From contig OY282605.1 in NCBI GenBank assembly GCA_958298945.1, positions 109,922,267-109,986,266 on the forward strand: a stretch of 64,000 nt of DNA, read 5' to 3'. A model generated the notes under the pieces. That model was not told the origin of the DNA. It saw only the letters and a program-made list of their open reading frames with translations, and did not search any database. The first letter of the stretch is position 1; every line of letters begins with the position of its first letter. Positions 46,126 through 55,825 of this stretch are shown here, one piece after another. Source of the DNA: Atherix ibis (Eukaryota; Arthropoda; Insecta; Diptera; Athericidae). The position numbers and the translations under genes were made by a program.

Positions 46126-48097
46126 TGTTTAGTATTTTATAATTTACAATAAATAATATGTTTTGTATTATTTTTTAATGCTAAAACTTTTGAAGGTCCA
46201 TTGAAAAATAAAATAATTAAAATAAATTGGAATAAATATATTTACATTTTGTAAAAATTGTTTATTATTAATTATTTCATTAACAAAGTTGCCAATGCAC
46301 TTATTGACGTAACAAATCCGCCGAAAATATGCTCATTACTAAGCATAATTTGCCAATAATAACAATAAATAGATAACAAAAAAACATATTTCCATATCAT
46401 AAGTTATTAATTTCATAAACAAATTTTATATAATCAACATTTTTTATTTCGTAAAATTATAATAGATCAAAAAGAAAGAAAACTAAAGAAGAAAAGGACA
46501 TGTCCTGTTTTGTCCAATTATATTGTTGCCTGTCCACAGGGAATATTACATATTTGAACACAGAGCATATCCTCAGGCGAACTTTTTTTTAGAGCACACA
46601 ATATACGAGCTTTAGCTTTAGAACCAAGCAAATTCATAAAAAGGACTATTCGTCCTTGTTTTTTTTTGTTTTTGCAAATATATTTTTATTTTTTAAATAT
46701 TAGCACTAATCATAAATGATAATCTTCCTGTTTTTAGTGAGTTGAAAAGGAAAAAAAATTGATAAAATTCCCTTCGGAGATTCGACTCATACAGGATAAT
46801 GGTAGATATTATTATATTTTTATTGTTTGTAAAATAATTTACAATAAATAATATGTTTTGTATTATTTTTTAATGCTAAAACTTTTGAAGGTCCATTGAA
46901 AAATAAAATAATTAGAATAAATTGGAATAAATATATTTACATTTTGTAAGTGGTTTTTGGCCCAAAAAATTGTTTATTATTAATTATATCACTAACAAAC
47001 TTGCCAATGCGCTTATTGACGTACAAATCCGCCGAAAATATGATCATTACTAAGCACAATTTGCCAATAATAACAATAAATAAATAACAAAAAAAAATAT
47101 TTCCATATCATAAGTTATTAAATTCATAAACAAATTTTATATAATCAACATTTTTTTTATCGTAAAATTATAATAGATCAAAAAGAAAGAAAACTAAAGA
47201 AGAAAAGGACATGGTCTGTTTTGTTCAATTATATTGTTTTGGAATATTACATATTTGAACACAGAGCATATCCTCAGGCGAACTTTTTTTTAGAGCACAC
47301 AATATACTTGCTTTAGCTTTAGAACTAAGCAAATTCATACTATTCGTCCTTGTTTTTTTTATTTTTGTAAATATATTTTTATTTTTTAAATATTAGCACT
47401 AATAATAAGTGAAAATCTTCCTGTTTTTAGTGAGTTGAAAAGGAAAAAAAATTGAAAAAATTCCCTTCGGAGATTCGACTCATACAGGATAATGGTAGAT
47501 ATTATTATATTTTTATTGTTTGTAAAATAATTTACAATAAATAATATGTTTTGTATTATTTTTTAATGCTAAAACTTTTGAAGGTCCATTGAAAAATAAA
47601 ATAATTAGAATAAATTGGAATAAATATATTTACATTTTGTAAGTGGTTTTTGGCCCAAAAAATTGTTTATTATTAATTATATCACTAACAAACTTGCCAA
47701 TGCGCTTATTGACGTACAAATCCGCCGAAAATATGCTCATTACTAAGCACAATTTGCCAATAATAACAATAAATAAATAACAAAAAAAAATATTTCCATA
47801 TCATAAGTTATTAAATTCATAAACAAATTTTATATAATCAACATTTTTTTTATCGTAAAATTATAATAGATCAAAAAGAAAGAAAACTAAAGAAGAAAAG
47901 GACATGGTCTGTTTTGTTCAATTATATTGTTTTGGAATATTACATATTTGAACACAGAGCATATCCTCAGGCGAACTTTTTTTTAGAGCACACAATATAC
48001 TTGCTTTAGCTTTAGAACTAAGCAAATTCATACTATTCGTCCTTGTTTTTTTTATTTTTGTAAATATATTTTTATTTTTTAAATATTAGCACTAATA

Positions 48098-49391
48098 CGT
48101 GGGCTACTACATATATTTCTGGCCTAATAATGAAAATGCGAATATTTATCAACGAAAAAGGTTTTATTGTTTTTCAAAATATTCTCCATCAAGATTTATA
48201 CACTTTTGCATGCGCTCAAACCAATTTTCGAAGCACTTTTTCCACTCCGATTGAGACACCTCCAAAACATGGTTTTTGAATGCTTCAACAGCATCTTCTG
48301 GCGACGAAAATCGTTGACCACGCATTTTTTTCTTGATGTGTGGGAATAAAAAGAAGTCATTGGGTGCCAAGTCAGGGCTGTACGGAGGATGACCCATCAA
48401 TTCGACGTTTTGTCCGGTCAAAAAGGCGCTGGTTTGAGCCGATGTGTGAGAGCTCGCATTGTCATGGTGCACAATGATTCGACTTCTCTTGTTCGTTTTT
48501 CGAATTTCTCCGAAGACTTCAGGCAAACAAATGGTGGTGTACCACTCAGAATTGACCGTCCTACGTTGCACAAGCGGAACAGTCGCCACATGACCAGTTT
48601 TGCCAAAGAAACAAGCGACCATTTGCTTCGAAGTGCTTCTTCCACGAACAACTTTCGTTGGATTTGACTCGTCTTGGAAGACCCACACGGTCGATTGCTG
48701 TTTTGTTTCGGGCTCATACGCATAGATCCATGATTCGTCACCTGTGACGATCTTATAAACGTCTTTTGAAGCACCGCGATCGTATTTTTTCAGCATTTCT
48801 TTACACCAATCCACACGAGCCTTTTTTTGAGCGATTGTCAAATTGTGCGGGATCCAACGAGAACAAACCTTTTTTACGGCCAGGTGTTCATGCAATATCG
48901 AATGTATGCTGGTGGGAGAAATGCCTAGGCATGCCTCTATCTCACGGTATGTCACATGACGGTCTTGCATTATCAGTTCACGTACGGCATCGATGTTTTC
49001 TGGAACAACGGCTGTTTTTGGACGACCTTCACGGAATTCGTCTTTGAGCGAGCGTCGGCCACGATTGAATTCGTTGTACCAGTTTTTCACAGTGCTATAG
49101 GATGGTGCTTCATAGCCATACAAAGATTTAAGTTCATCGATGCACTCTTGTCGTGATAATCCACGTCGAAAGTTGTGAAAAATGATCGCACGAAAATGTT
49201 CACGAGTTAATTCCATTTTTTTGCCAAATTGATTTTTTCAAGTCACTGTAAACAACACAAATGATAGTCGTACGTCAAAACGTTCTGAGTACGTTTATGC
49301 TAAAAAATGTCAAACTTTCCAATGGAAATGTCAGATCGCACCTGGCAACACTTAGTGTTGCCTAGGCCAGAAATATATATAGTAGCCTACG
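48098..49391 (-). mobile_element. intact full-length mariner inserted in a 694 bp repeat
   Basis: 1294 bp with ends CGTGGGCTACTACATATA and the reverse complement of CGTAGGCTACTATATATA, about 29 bp in all with two mismatches. The TA target duplication is at 48096-48097 and 49392-49393. The neighbouring repeat copy preserves the empty site (CACTAATAATAAGTG near 47399), so the insertion boundaries are exact. The interior is a single complete transposase gene with a 5' leader of 175 bp and a 3' tail of 66 bp. It is the only mariner in the window with no visible lesion. Confidence 0.97.
48164..49216 (-). CDS. mariner transposase, intact, 350 aa
   Basis: Catalyses cut-and-paste transposition of its own element at TA, acting in the nucleus. 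Residues 1-110 hold two helix-turn-helix units (RQECIDELKSLYG; YREIEACLGISPTSIHSIL) that bind the terminal repeats. The linker RWIPHNL (120-126) corresponds to the WVPHEL motif. The catalytic triad is D160 (TGDESWIY), D252 (HHDNASSH) and D287 (APNDFFLF), with 34 residues between the last two, so it is a true DD34D enzyme. YSPDLAP precedes D287. The length of 350 is normal for mariner. The start MELTREHF matches relatives. The poly(A) signal AATAAA (48163-48168, minus) overlaps the stop codon. It is a type often annotated as SETMAR-like in insects. Open frames on the other strand are shadows. Whether it is expressed is unknown. Confidence 0.96.
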   Translation of the reverse strand: MELTREHFRAIIFHNFRRGLSRQECIDELKSLYGYEAPSYSTVKNWYNEFNRGRRSLKDEFREGRPKTAVVPENIDAVRELIMQDRHVTYREIEACLGISPTSIHSILHEHLAVKKVCSRWIPHNLTIAQKKARVDWCKEMLKKYDRGASKDVYKIVTGDESWIYAYEPETKQQSTVWVFQDESNPTKVVRGRSTSKQMVACFFGKTGHVATVPLVQRRTVNSEWYTTICLPEVFGEIRKTNKRSRIIVHHDNASSHTSAQTSAFLTGQNVELMGHPPYSPDLAPNDFFLFPHIKKKMRGQRFSSPEDAVEAFKNHVLEVSQSEWKKCFENWFERMQKCINLDGEYFEKQ

Positions 49392-49467
49392 TAATAAGTG
49401 AAAATCTTCCTGTTTTTAGTGAGTTGAAAAGGAAAAAAAATTGATAAAATTCCCTTCGGAGATTCGA

Positions 49468-49560
49468 CTCATACAGGATAATGGTAGATAATATTATATT
49501 TTTATTGTTTGGTCAATAAACAATAAAAATATAGTATTATCTACCATTATCCTGTATGAG
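49468..49560. repeat. hairpin, 43 bp arms, 7 bp loop, at the end of the 694 bp array
   Basis: Arms 49468-49510 and 49518-49560 pair with one mismatch. The left arm is the normal end of the 694 bp unit (CTCATACAGGATAATGG...TTTTATTGTTT). The right arm is its inverted copy, so the array ends by folding back on itself. Confidence 0.95.
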
Positions 49561-49563
49561 TTC

Positions 49564-49668
49564 GGGAACATTTCATATTTTTTTACATCTGAATAAAAGT
49601 ACTTAATTTTATTATCTCAAATAAAATTAAGTACTTTTATTCAGATGTAAAAAATATGAAATGTTCCC
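49564..49668. repeat. hairpin, ~50 bp arms, 6 bp loop
   Basis: Arms 49564-49613 and 49620-49668 (GGGAACATTTCATATT...) are exact reverse complements except for one T in a T run. It starts four bases after the previous hairpin. Confidence 0.95.
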
Positions 49669-49884
49669 AATAATATTTGATAATATTTAACATTTTTACT
49701 AATTATTTCTTGACAATAAATATTCGTACACTTCATTTGAAATTTTAATAATGTACATACTTGAAATAGAAAACTCTCTGATCATTGGAATAGTGACATT
49801 ACGTGCTAAAAAAAAATCCCTCCCCCCATTTCTCATACCCAGTCATCGTTCTTTAAGAAATGGGTCGATTTCGTTCCGTTTAGA

Positions 49885-50590
49885 GAAGATTTCGCAAATG
49901 GAGCTAAGGAGCGATCACAAAACAGTTTTAATCCATCTTTATAAAGAAGGATTCAAAAAGAAGATCGATGTTTGGATGCCGCATGAATTGATGCAAAAAA
50001 CATGATGAATCGAATTTCCATCTGCGAAGCGTTAGCCAAAAGGAAAGATGGCTGGGGATGAGAAATGGGTCACATGCGATAATATTGTGTGAAAATGATC
50101 ATAATCAAAGCGTGGTAAAGCGGCTCAAATGGTGTCCAAACCAGAACTAACACAAGGAAGGTTTTGCTGTGCATTCAGTGGGACTAAAAAGGAATCATCT
50201 ACTATGAGCTGCTTCCATATGGCCAAAAACTAATTTTGGACCATTTGAAGCTAGCGATTGGCCCACAAGAGTAGTTTTGTGTTCCAGCAGGAAAACGACA
50301 AGCCACTCACGTCTATAATGACTGCCCAGAAACTCCGGAAGCTGGGTTTGGAAGTTTCAATGGATCCACCTTATAGTCCTGGCACCAATCGATTACCATC
50401 TTTTTTAATTATTGGAAAACTTCCTTTGTTATAAGAAATTCGCATCAAGAGAAGATTGTAAGAAGTACTTAGTCGAGTTTTTCGTCAATAAGGATTTGGG
50501 TTTCGATGACAGAGACATTATGAAATTACCTTTAAAATGGCAACAAATTATTAAACAAAACGGTGCATATTTATTGTATATAAATTAAAT
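49885..50590 (+). pseudogene. mariner transposase relic, central and C-terminal parts
   Basis: Blocks in shifting frames: KTVLIHLYKEGFKKKIDVWMPHEL (linker motif MPHEL), MAGDEKWVTCDNIV (first acid kept), SKRGKAAQMVSKP, KGIIYYELLPYGQ. The second acid motif is FQQENDKPLT, where relatives have HQDNARPH, so it is damaged. MDPPYSPG follows, but the third acid block (LAPSDYHLF) is destroyed. The end NKDLGFDDRDIMKLPLKWQQ, then QNGAYL is the normal C-terminus. No end repeats were found. Confidence 0.8.
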
Positions 50591-50594
50591 AAAA

Positions 50595-51570
50595 GTCTTG
50601 AAATAGAAATAATGGATTTCTTTTCCCCCCAGGCTAATATGAATAAAATATTGTATAATTTTTTTTTTGTTGTGGAAAATAAAGAAAAGAAAACGCCAAT
50701 GAAAAAAATGTTTTTGTTTGTTTAATAAATATTTATATAGAATATTTCGAAAAAAAATTTTAGTTAGTTTAATATGCAAAGAAAGATTTTAATGTTATTA
50801 CTTCCGGCAAGATAACATCGCAAATAAGAAAGAAAAAGCGAATTTAATCCTATTTGCTTTTTAACAAAAATTTTATGGACATTTTTTCGTTTAGTTTCTT
50901 CCGGATTCGTTGTCTTGAGCAAAAAGAACACATTGTATTTATTATAAATTATATATTTCCAAATACTTAATAAAATCAATTTTTTTCTTCTGCAGAAAAT
51001 GAAAAAAAATTTTTGAATACAAAAATTATTTGTCGAATTCATAGGTAAGCCAGTTTATATGAGAACAGAAGTATTGTGTAAAAAAAAATTATCTTCAATA
51101 TTATTTTAGTTAGAAAAGCTAAAGACTATAATAAAAATTAAAATAAATAATATAAAACGAGAAATTATAAATTTCTTAATAATAGCAGGTAAGTCAAGGT
51201 AATCTTAATCTTAACTGCTATTATTTTATAACTAAAAACACAAAATACATGTATATCTTTTCTGTATCTTTAAAGGACTAAGTACTTATAAAATTCAGAC
51301 TATCATAATAAAAATACAAAAAAAATTAATACTTTTTAAATTTATAAGAAAATTTTTCCCTTACCATTAAATGGTATGTATTTTTTGAATAAAAGTAATT
51401 GAAATTGTTATGAAATTAAAAAAAATTCTTAAAAATTTTTTGAAAACCCAAAATGTGAGATGGATTATTATTAACATCTTGAAAAAAAAAAACCACTTCC
51501 TTAAGATAAGATTTGAATTTTTAGGAAATAATATGAACAATGAGCTTTTAACTTTTTATCTAATCAATCT
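50595..51570. other. spacer, nothing recognised
   Basis: AT-rich. The 92-codon minus-strand frame at 50764-51042 is Lys/Ile/Phe-rich noise. Confidence 0.5.
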
Positions 51571-51725
51571 CTGGTAAAATAAATTTGTCCTGAAAATAAT
51601 TACAAAAATGGTTATTACTCAATTTTTGACTATGGAAATAATACCAAATATGTCCTTAACGGTTTTTAAACATTTTTTGTTTAAAATAAGTATATCAACT
51701 CAAAAATAGAGTTGTTCTTTTAATA

Positions 51726-52874
51726 TTGTGAATGCAAAAGTTATGACCGTTTTTTACATATACAATTAAACATTTTTTTTTAAATTTGTATTATTTATTT
51801 AATCAATTATATAATTTCTATCTGTTCTTATAACCTTCTCCTATCTTTCTACCATTAGTGTAAAATTCCGTGGATTTTGATGCGAAAAATGTACAATAGT
51901 AAGGGATGTTTTTACCCGCTCTATTGTATCAAATTTTTTATCATTTCGGAATAAATGAAAATCGGAAGGAGCAAGATCTGGAGAATACGTTGGATGCTTG
52001 ATAACATCCCAATTCAAAACATTTAGCTTGTGTTGGGTCATCATAGCCACATGTGGTCGCGCGTTGTCGTGATGAAACACTACCCCTTTTCTGTTTACCA
52101 ATTTTGGTCTATCCTTTTAAAAGGCGATGTTCAATTTGGATAATTGCTGACAATATCGTTCTGCTGTAATTTTCTGATTGCGTTCTAAGAGTTCAAAATA
52201 CACAATACCCTTACAATCCCACAAAACACAAAGCATAACTTTTTTGTGATGGATTTCGGCTTTCGAAGTTGTTAATGGGGCTTGTCCAGGTATTGACCAA
52301 TGTCTTTTTCTTTTCACGTTGTTGTACACGACCCATTTCTCATCTCCCATTACCAAACGATGCAAAAAAGGTTGAAAAACGATCCAATAAATTGGGAGCC
52401 GATAAATGATGAGGTATCCAAACGTCGTACCGCGAAACCATTCCCATACGCTTCAAATGTCTTAATATGGTTGTTTGGTTGACTCCCATCATCGACGCGA
52501 TTTCCCTGATGGTTAGACGTGGATTGGTGTCAATGGCCGCCCGGTACGTAGTTTATCAATTAGTGAAAAATCCCCAGATCGGAATTTTGTAAACCATCTT
52601 CGTACCTGTCGAACGTTTATGACATCTGCTCCATACACTTCGCAAATGTTTTTGGTTGCCACACTCGCGGTATTGTCTTTACGGAACTCATAAAGTAAAC
52701 AATGACGTAAATGCACTTTATCGACCGACATTTTGAAAGAATATCAAAACTGAATAGAAAGTAGAGGGAAAGCATTCTTTATACAATGGAATCATTTAAA
52801 AGAAGATACTATTCATCATTTCTGAAGAAAAATTGTTTTTACCCAGGATCATAAGAAACGGTCATAACTTTTGA
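51726..52874 (-). mobile_element. mariner inserted in a repeated unit, degraded
   Basis: Inner parts of the ends match exactly: CAAAAGTTATGACCGTTT on the left (51735) and its reverse complement at the right (ends 52873). The left side has about eight extra bases before this. Comparison with 45310-45335 (GAGTTGTTTTATTAGTAGAAG) shows the insertion point, with TA at 51724-51725 and 52875-52876. The interior is a full-span minus-strand transposase with stops and frameshifts. Confidence 0.78.
51800..52731 (-). pseudogene. mariner transposase pseudogene with all three catalytic Asp codons
   Basis: The ATG at 52729-52731 opens MSVDKVHLRHCLLYEF, then VYGADVINVRQVRRWFTKF, RSGDF and RTGRP. A frameshift near 52540 follows, then PRLTIREIASMMGVNQTT, HLKRMGMVSRYDVWIPHHL, and a further shift to LVMGDEKWVVYNNVKRK (first acid). 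KVMLCVLWDCKGIVY and FHHDNARPHV (second) follow, with one in-frame stop at 52117-52119 between. YSPDLAPSDFHLF (third) and, past a stop, a normal C-terminal end EKVIRTDRNYII close the frame. A decayed but nearly complete protein. Confidence 0.85.
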
Positions 52875-53200
52875 TAGAAGTGCCATCTCTTGTTGAGGCC
52901 AGCTATTAATCATATATGATAACTCTAGTATTGAATAATAATAGTATAACGCTAACTAATCTTAGAGGGAGAAAATTATGAAAATTATATTTTGTTTAAG
53001 CTTTCATAAAACTCCTAAAAAAAAACTTAGATTATAAGGCTACGGTAGATAAACCAATTATTTTCAGGATCAGTTTAGTTAATTCTAAAATAAAATAGTC
53101 CTGAAAATAATTGCAAATATGTTTATTAGTAAATTTTTGATTATAATAAAAATACTAAATATATTCTTAATGGTATTTGCAAAAAGTATATATCCCAGAA

Positions 53201-53765
53201 GAGAATCAGGTCAGCCGCAGTAAGCCAAAACGACTTAACTGTTAACATATTTTTGAAATAATCTGTTAAGGATACAGGAAATATAATCTCAATGATTTGT
53301 AGAGAAAAACACAATGCAGCAGGTAGGTTCAAGCAAAATATTATATGGAAAAATGTTTATTGTGGATAATAATAAATAATATTGTAATAATAATACAATA
53401 CAATATAACAATAAAATAATTTAAGACATCGAAAATGTGAGACTGCTAACACGACGCAGAAGGGAAAACGCACGTTTAACCACCAAAAACAGAGGGAGCT
53501 ATTTTTCAGAAAATTGGAATCGATTTTGCAACTTATGCAAATTTTTAACGTTTTTAATTAGTAGTATTCGACAAGTCACAGGGTATTCGAAAAATAGGTT
53601 TAAAAGTTTTGTTACTTTAGTTATAGCCGTCAACAACGTTTTTTTATCAGAAAAACTTTTTACGAAAATAATTAATTAATAACTCAGAAATTCGCCTAAA
53701 AATTTGGATGGTAATAAAATGTGTTTTTTAAAAAAAAAGGTTCAGAAAGGGAAGTTTTTTGCATT
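53201..53765. other. spacer, nothing recognised
   Basis: AT-rich. The 80-codon frame at 53437-53679 has no recognisable relatives. Confidence 0.45.
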
Positions 53766-53769
53766 AAAA

Positions 53770-54000
53770 CAATATTGCAGATACTTGTATGCTCCATCTT
53801 GACAATACGGTCAGTCACACGGCCATTGCCATTAATGAGTATTTGTCGGAAAAGGATATTTCTGTAGTTCCCCAGCCTCTCTAAGTGCGGTTTGTTTGGT
53901 TTCCCAAGATACTATCGGTAACATCCAAAGGAGCTGAAAGCCGTTCCAGCTGAAATCTTCCAGCACTGCTACCTCCATTGATGTGAACGGTTATACAATT
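53770..54000 (+). pseudogene. mariner transposase relic, C-terminal third
   Basis: CMLHLDNTVSHTAIAINEYLS (relatives LLHDNAPAHTAxxIxExL; second acid kept), then KDISVVPQPL, a decayed third-acid region, and, after a shift, KELKAVPAEIFQHCYLH with CERLYN (relatives ELKAIPxExFQxCFExWxxR). Same lineage as 5505-5800 and 37570-38225. Confidence 0.72.
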
Positions 54001-54139
54001 TGTGCTTCCAATGAAGTCAGAATTTGCTAATTTTTTTTTAAATTTTTTTTATATTTACAATTACATATATTATTTTAACACCAACACATTGATGGTAAAA
54101 TATGATAAAGGATTAAATATCCTTCGATGTTTCTCTATC

Positions 54140-54600
54140 TGCCGTTACTGTTTTAAGAGATTGAAAGGTTACGAGGCCATTGCCTTTAAAGACTTCGCTC
54201 GGTGTTTATTGCGAGGGTACCAGAGGATAGTTCTTTAATAAGAGTATTATAATAGTGATATATTGTGTAATGGGTTATGGGCAGTTCACGGACAAAAGGA
54301 ACATTTAGATTATGATGGAAAACAATATTACGCACATAATATGGGACATTGACGATTTTATATAGGACTCGAAGGGAGTTGGAGGGCTTCATCGATCGCA
54401 AAGTTCAAGTCATATGTCCAAATTGGATTCATTAATGTACTAAATTCTTTTCTTTTATGTTTTAAATGTGCGTTCCATGTTAATCGTTTGTCAAATTTGA
54501 GTCCTAGATAAAGTACTTCATCTTTAGGTAGAATAATACTTCCGTTCAAGGTTATGGAAGGAGATGGTTCTTGACAAAGAGTGAAAGTAACATGAATGCA
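54140..54600 (-). pseudogene. Jockey-like reverse transcriptase relic with internal deletion
   Basis: The minus strand reads HVTFTLCQEPSPSITLNGSII, then LPKDEVLYLGLKFDKRLTWN (the YLGLxxDxRLTW motif), AHLKHKRKEF. It jumps straight to LMNPIWTYDLNF, losing about 35 residues of the usual region. After a frameshift the reading continues as YKIVNVPYYVRNIVFHHNLNV and PFVRELP, the common end of insect Jockey elements. The polymerase core is absent. Confidence 0.8.
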
Positions 54601-54719
54601 TGGAAATTAGAATATTATGTGTATTCTATTATATAATATATAAAATAATTAAAATAGTCGCTACGAAACTTCTAGCGGGACTCGATCCTTTTACGATAAT
54701 TTTGGATGACCTTTTGCTA

Positions 54720-55180
54720 CATTTATGACTGTAATTTGGCCATTAGTTGACAGATGTTTATTTTTGATGCTCTAGAAGTTGAGGATTTTCTTTTAAAACT
54801 GAAAATTTTGCATAGCCTTGCAATAAAAAGTTTAAAGTTGTTTAATCGTATATATGATCTCCGAGGTCGATTGACAGCACTAAATCTTGAAATAATATGT
54901 TTTGGGAAGTTTTCAAGTAATAACGCCAATATTTTTCATGCTGTGTTATGGTTTGACACCGTTTTATTAAAAATATATATAGTTCAGGCCCAAACTATGA
55001 CGTGGGTTATCATACGGCCATAAGGCTCAGGATTGACTGTAACGATCCCTTCTTCATCATTGATAGAGAAATATTGGCCAATCACACCTTCAGACCAGAA
55101 GGCAGTATTCGCAGATACAATGGATTCTCCACAAGGAACCTCAAAGTAAACAAATGCTACCATGAATGACATACATGGTA
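54720..55180 (-). pseudogene. Tc1/mariner-like transposase relic (NWPPRS family), C-terminal half
   Basis: The minus strand reads ANTAFWSEGVIGQYFSINDEEG, IVTVNPEPYGRMITHVIVWA (relatives VTVNxExYGRMITDFxxP), then a region in which QQDGA is missing. It goes on with MALLLENFPKHIISRFSAVN and RPRRSYIRLNNFKLF (relatives WPPRSYDLTPLNFFLW), ending in a Lys-rich tail. Several shifts are present and the catalytic acids are mostly lost. Confidence 0.76.
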
Positions 55181-55184
55181 TGTT

Positions 55185-55822
55185 TGACAGTTGTCCAATA
55201 TCAATGCTGTATTTTCCTTACCATAAAATAATAAAAATTGTTGCAAATGTTGAGAAGCATGGATGGGTCAGCTGCTTGAAGTTGAATTTATTTCAAAATT
55301 CATCCAGTTGGCTCGTTTGCCGATCACGAGTAGCTAGCTACCGGAAGATGAGGCGAAATTGTATGCACGCCGAATATTCGAGAACAGATGGTCCTGTTAG
55401 GACCTCTTTGGCGGTTGACGTGATGGGCAAAGATGAGTGGTTCGGGAGGAAGTCACAAAGCGGGTGTGGCCGTGTTACCAAGTAAAAATGGTTACTTTTT
55501 TTGTATTTTTGGTGACACACAAGAGATGGTGTGGTCCCTAAAGTAAACACACTAATATTATCTGCCAGTAAATGCGGCATAATCAGCAGAGTTATAAACA
55601 ACAGTACATATTGGCAGAAAAAAAAGCATTTAAATAAATTAAATATAAAATTGAAATAGAAAAATAATATTAAATTTTTGTAAAAGTTTATATTGTGAGA
55701 ATTGACTCATGTAATGAAATTGCAATAAAATTTACAAAAAAAAATTATCATAATTGGAAAAGTGTGAAGCAGAATAAAATCTTATTCTTTTAAAACAATT
55801 AAACATAATTTTGAAAATTTTT
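55185..55822. other. spacer with an unassigned open frame
   Basis: The 107-codon plus-strand frame at 55162-55485 includes a GC-richer part (55290-55485) that does not match a family I recognise. The rest is AT-rich. Confidence 0.4.
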
Positions 55823-55825
55823 TTT

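Larger units (their letters stand above)
46126..49510. repeat. 694 bp tandem repeat, three copies, the last split by a mariner
   Basis: The anchor CTAAAACTTTTGAAGG occurs at 46181, 46875 and 47569, exactly 694 bp apart. Copies 2 and 3 are almost identical; copy 1 is more diverged and has small insertions (for example CTGTCCACAGG near 46530). No protein coding was seen. Copy 3 is interrupted by the mariner at 48098-49391 and resumes at 49394 with ATAAGTGAAAATCTTCC. The array ends at the hairpin beginning 49468. Confidence 0.93.
51573..53200. repeat. direct repeats flanking a mariner (interrupted tandem unit)
   Basis: AAATTTGTCCTGAAAATAATT (51580s) recurs in similar form at 53095-53120 and continues through TTTATTAGTAAATTTTTGA-like sequence. 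Between them the unit also contains the right-end-like sequence ending at 52930. Removing the mariner leaves a unit of about 360 bp. The block around 52990-53060 is shared with 45950-46000. Confidence 0.65.

Noticed and set aside
48167..49156. Plus-strand open frames of up to 93 codons and a second minus-strand frame
   Set aside because: Shadows of the intact mariner transposase on the minus strand.
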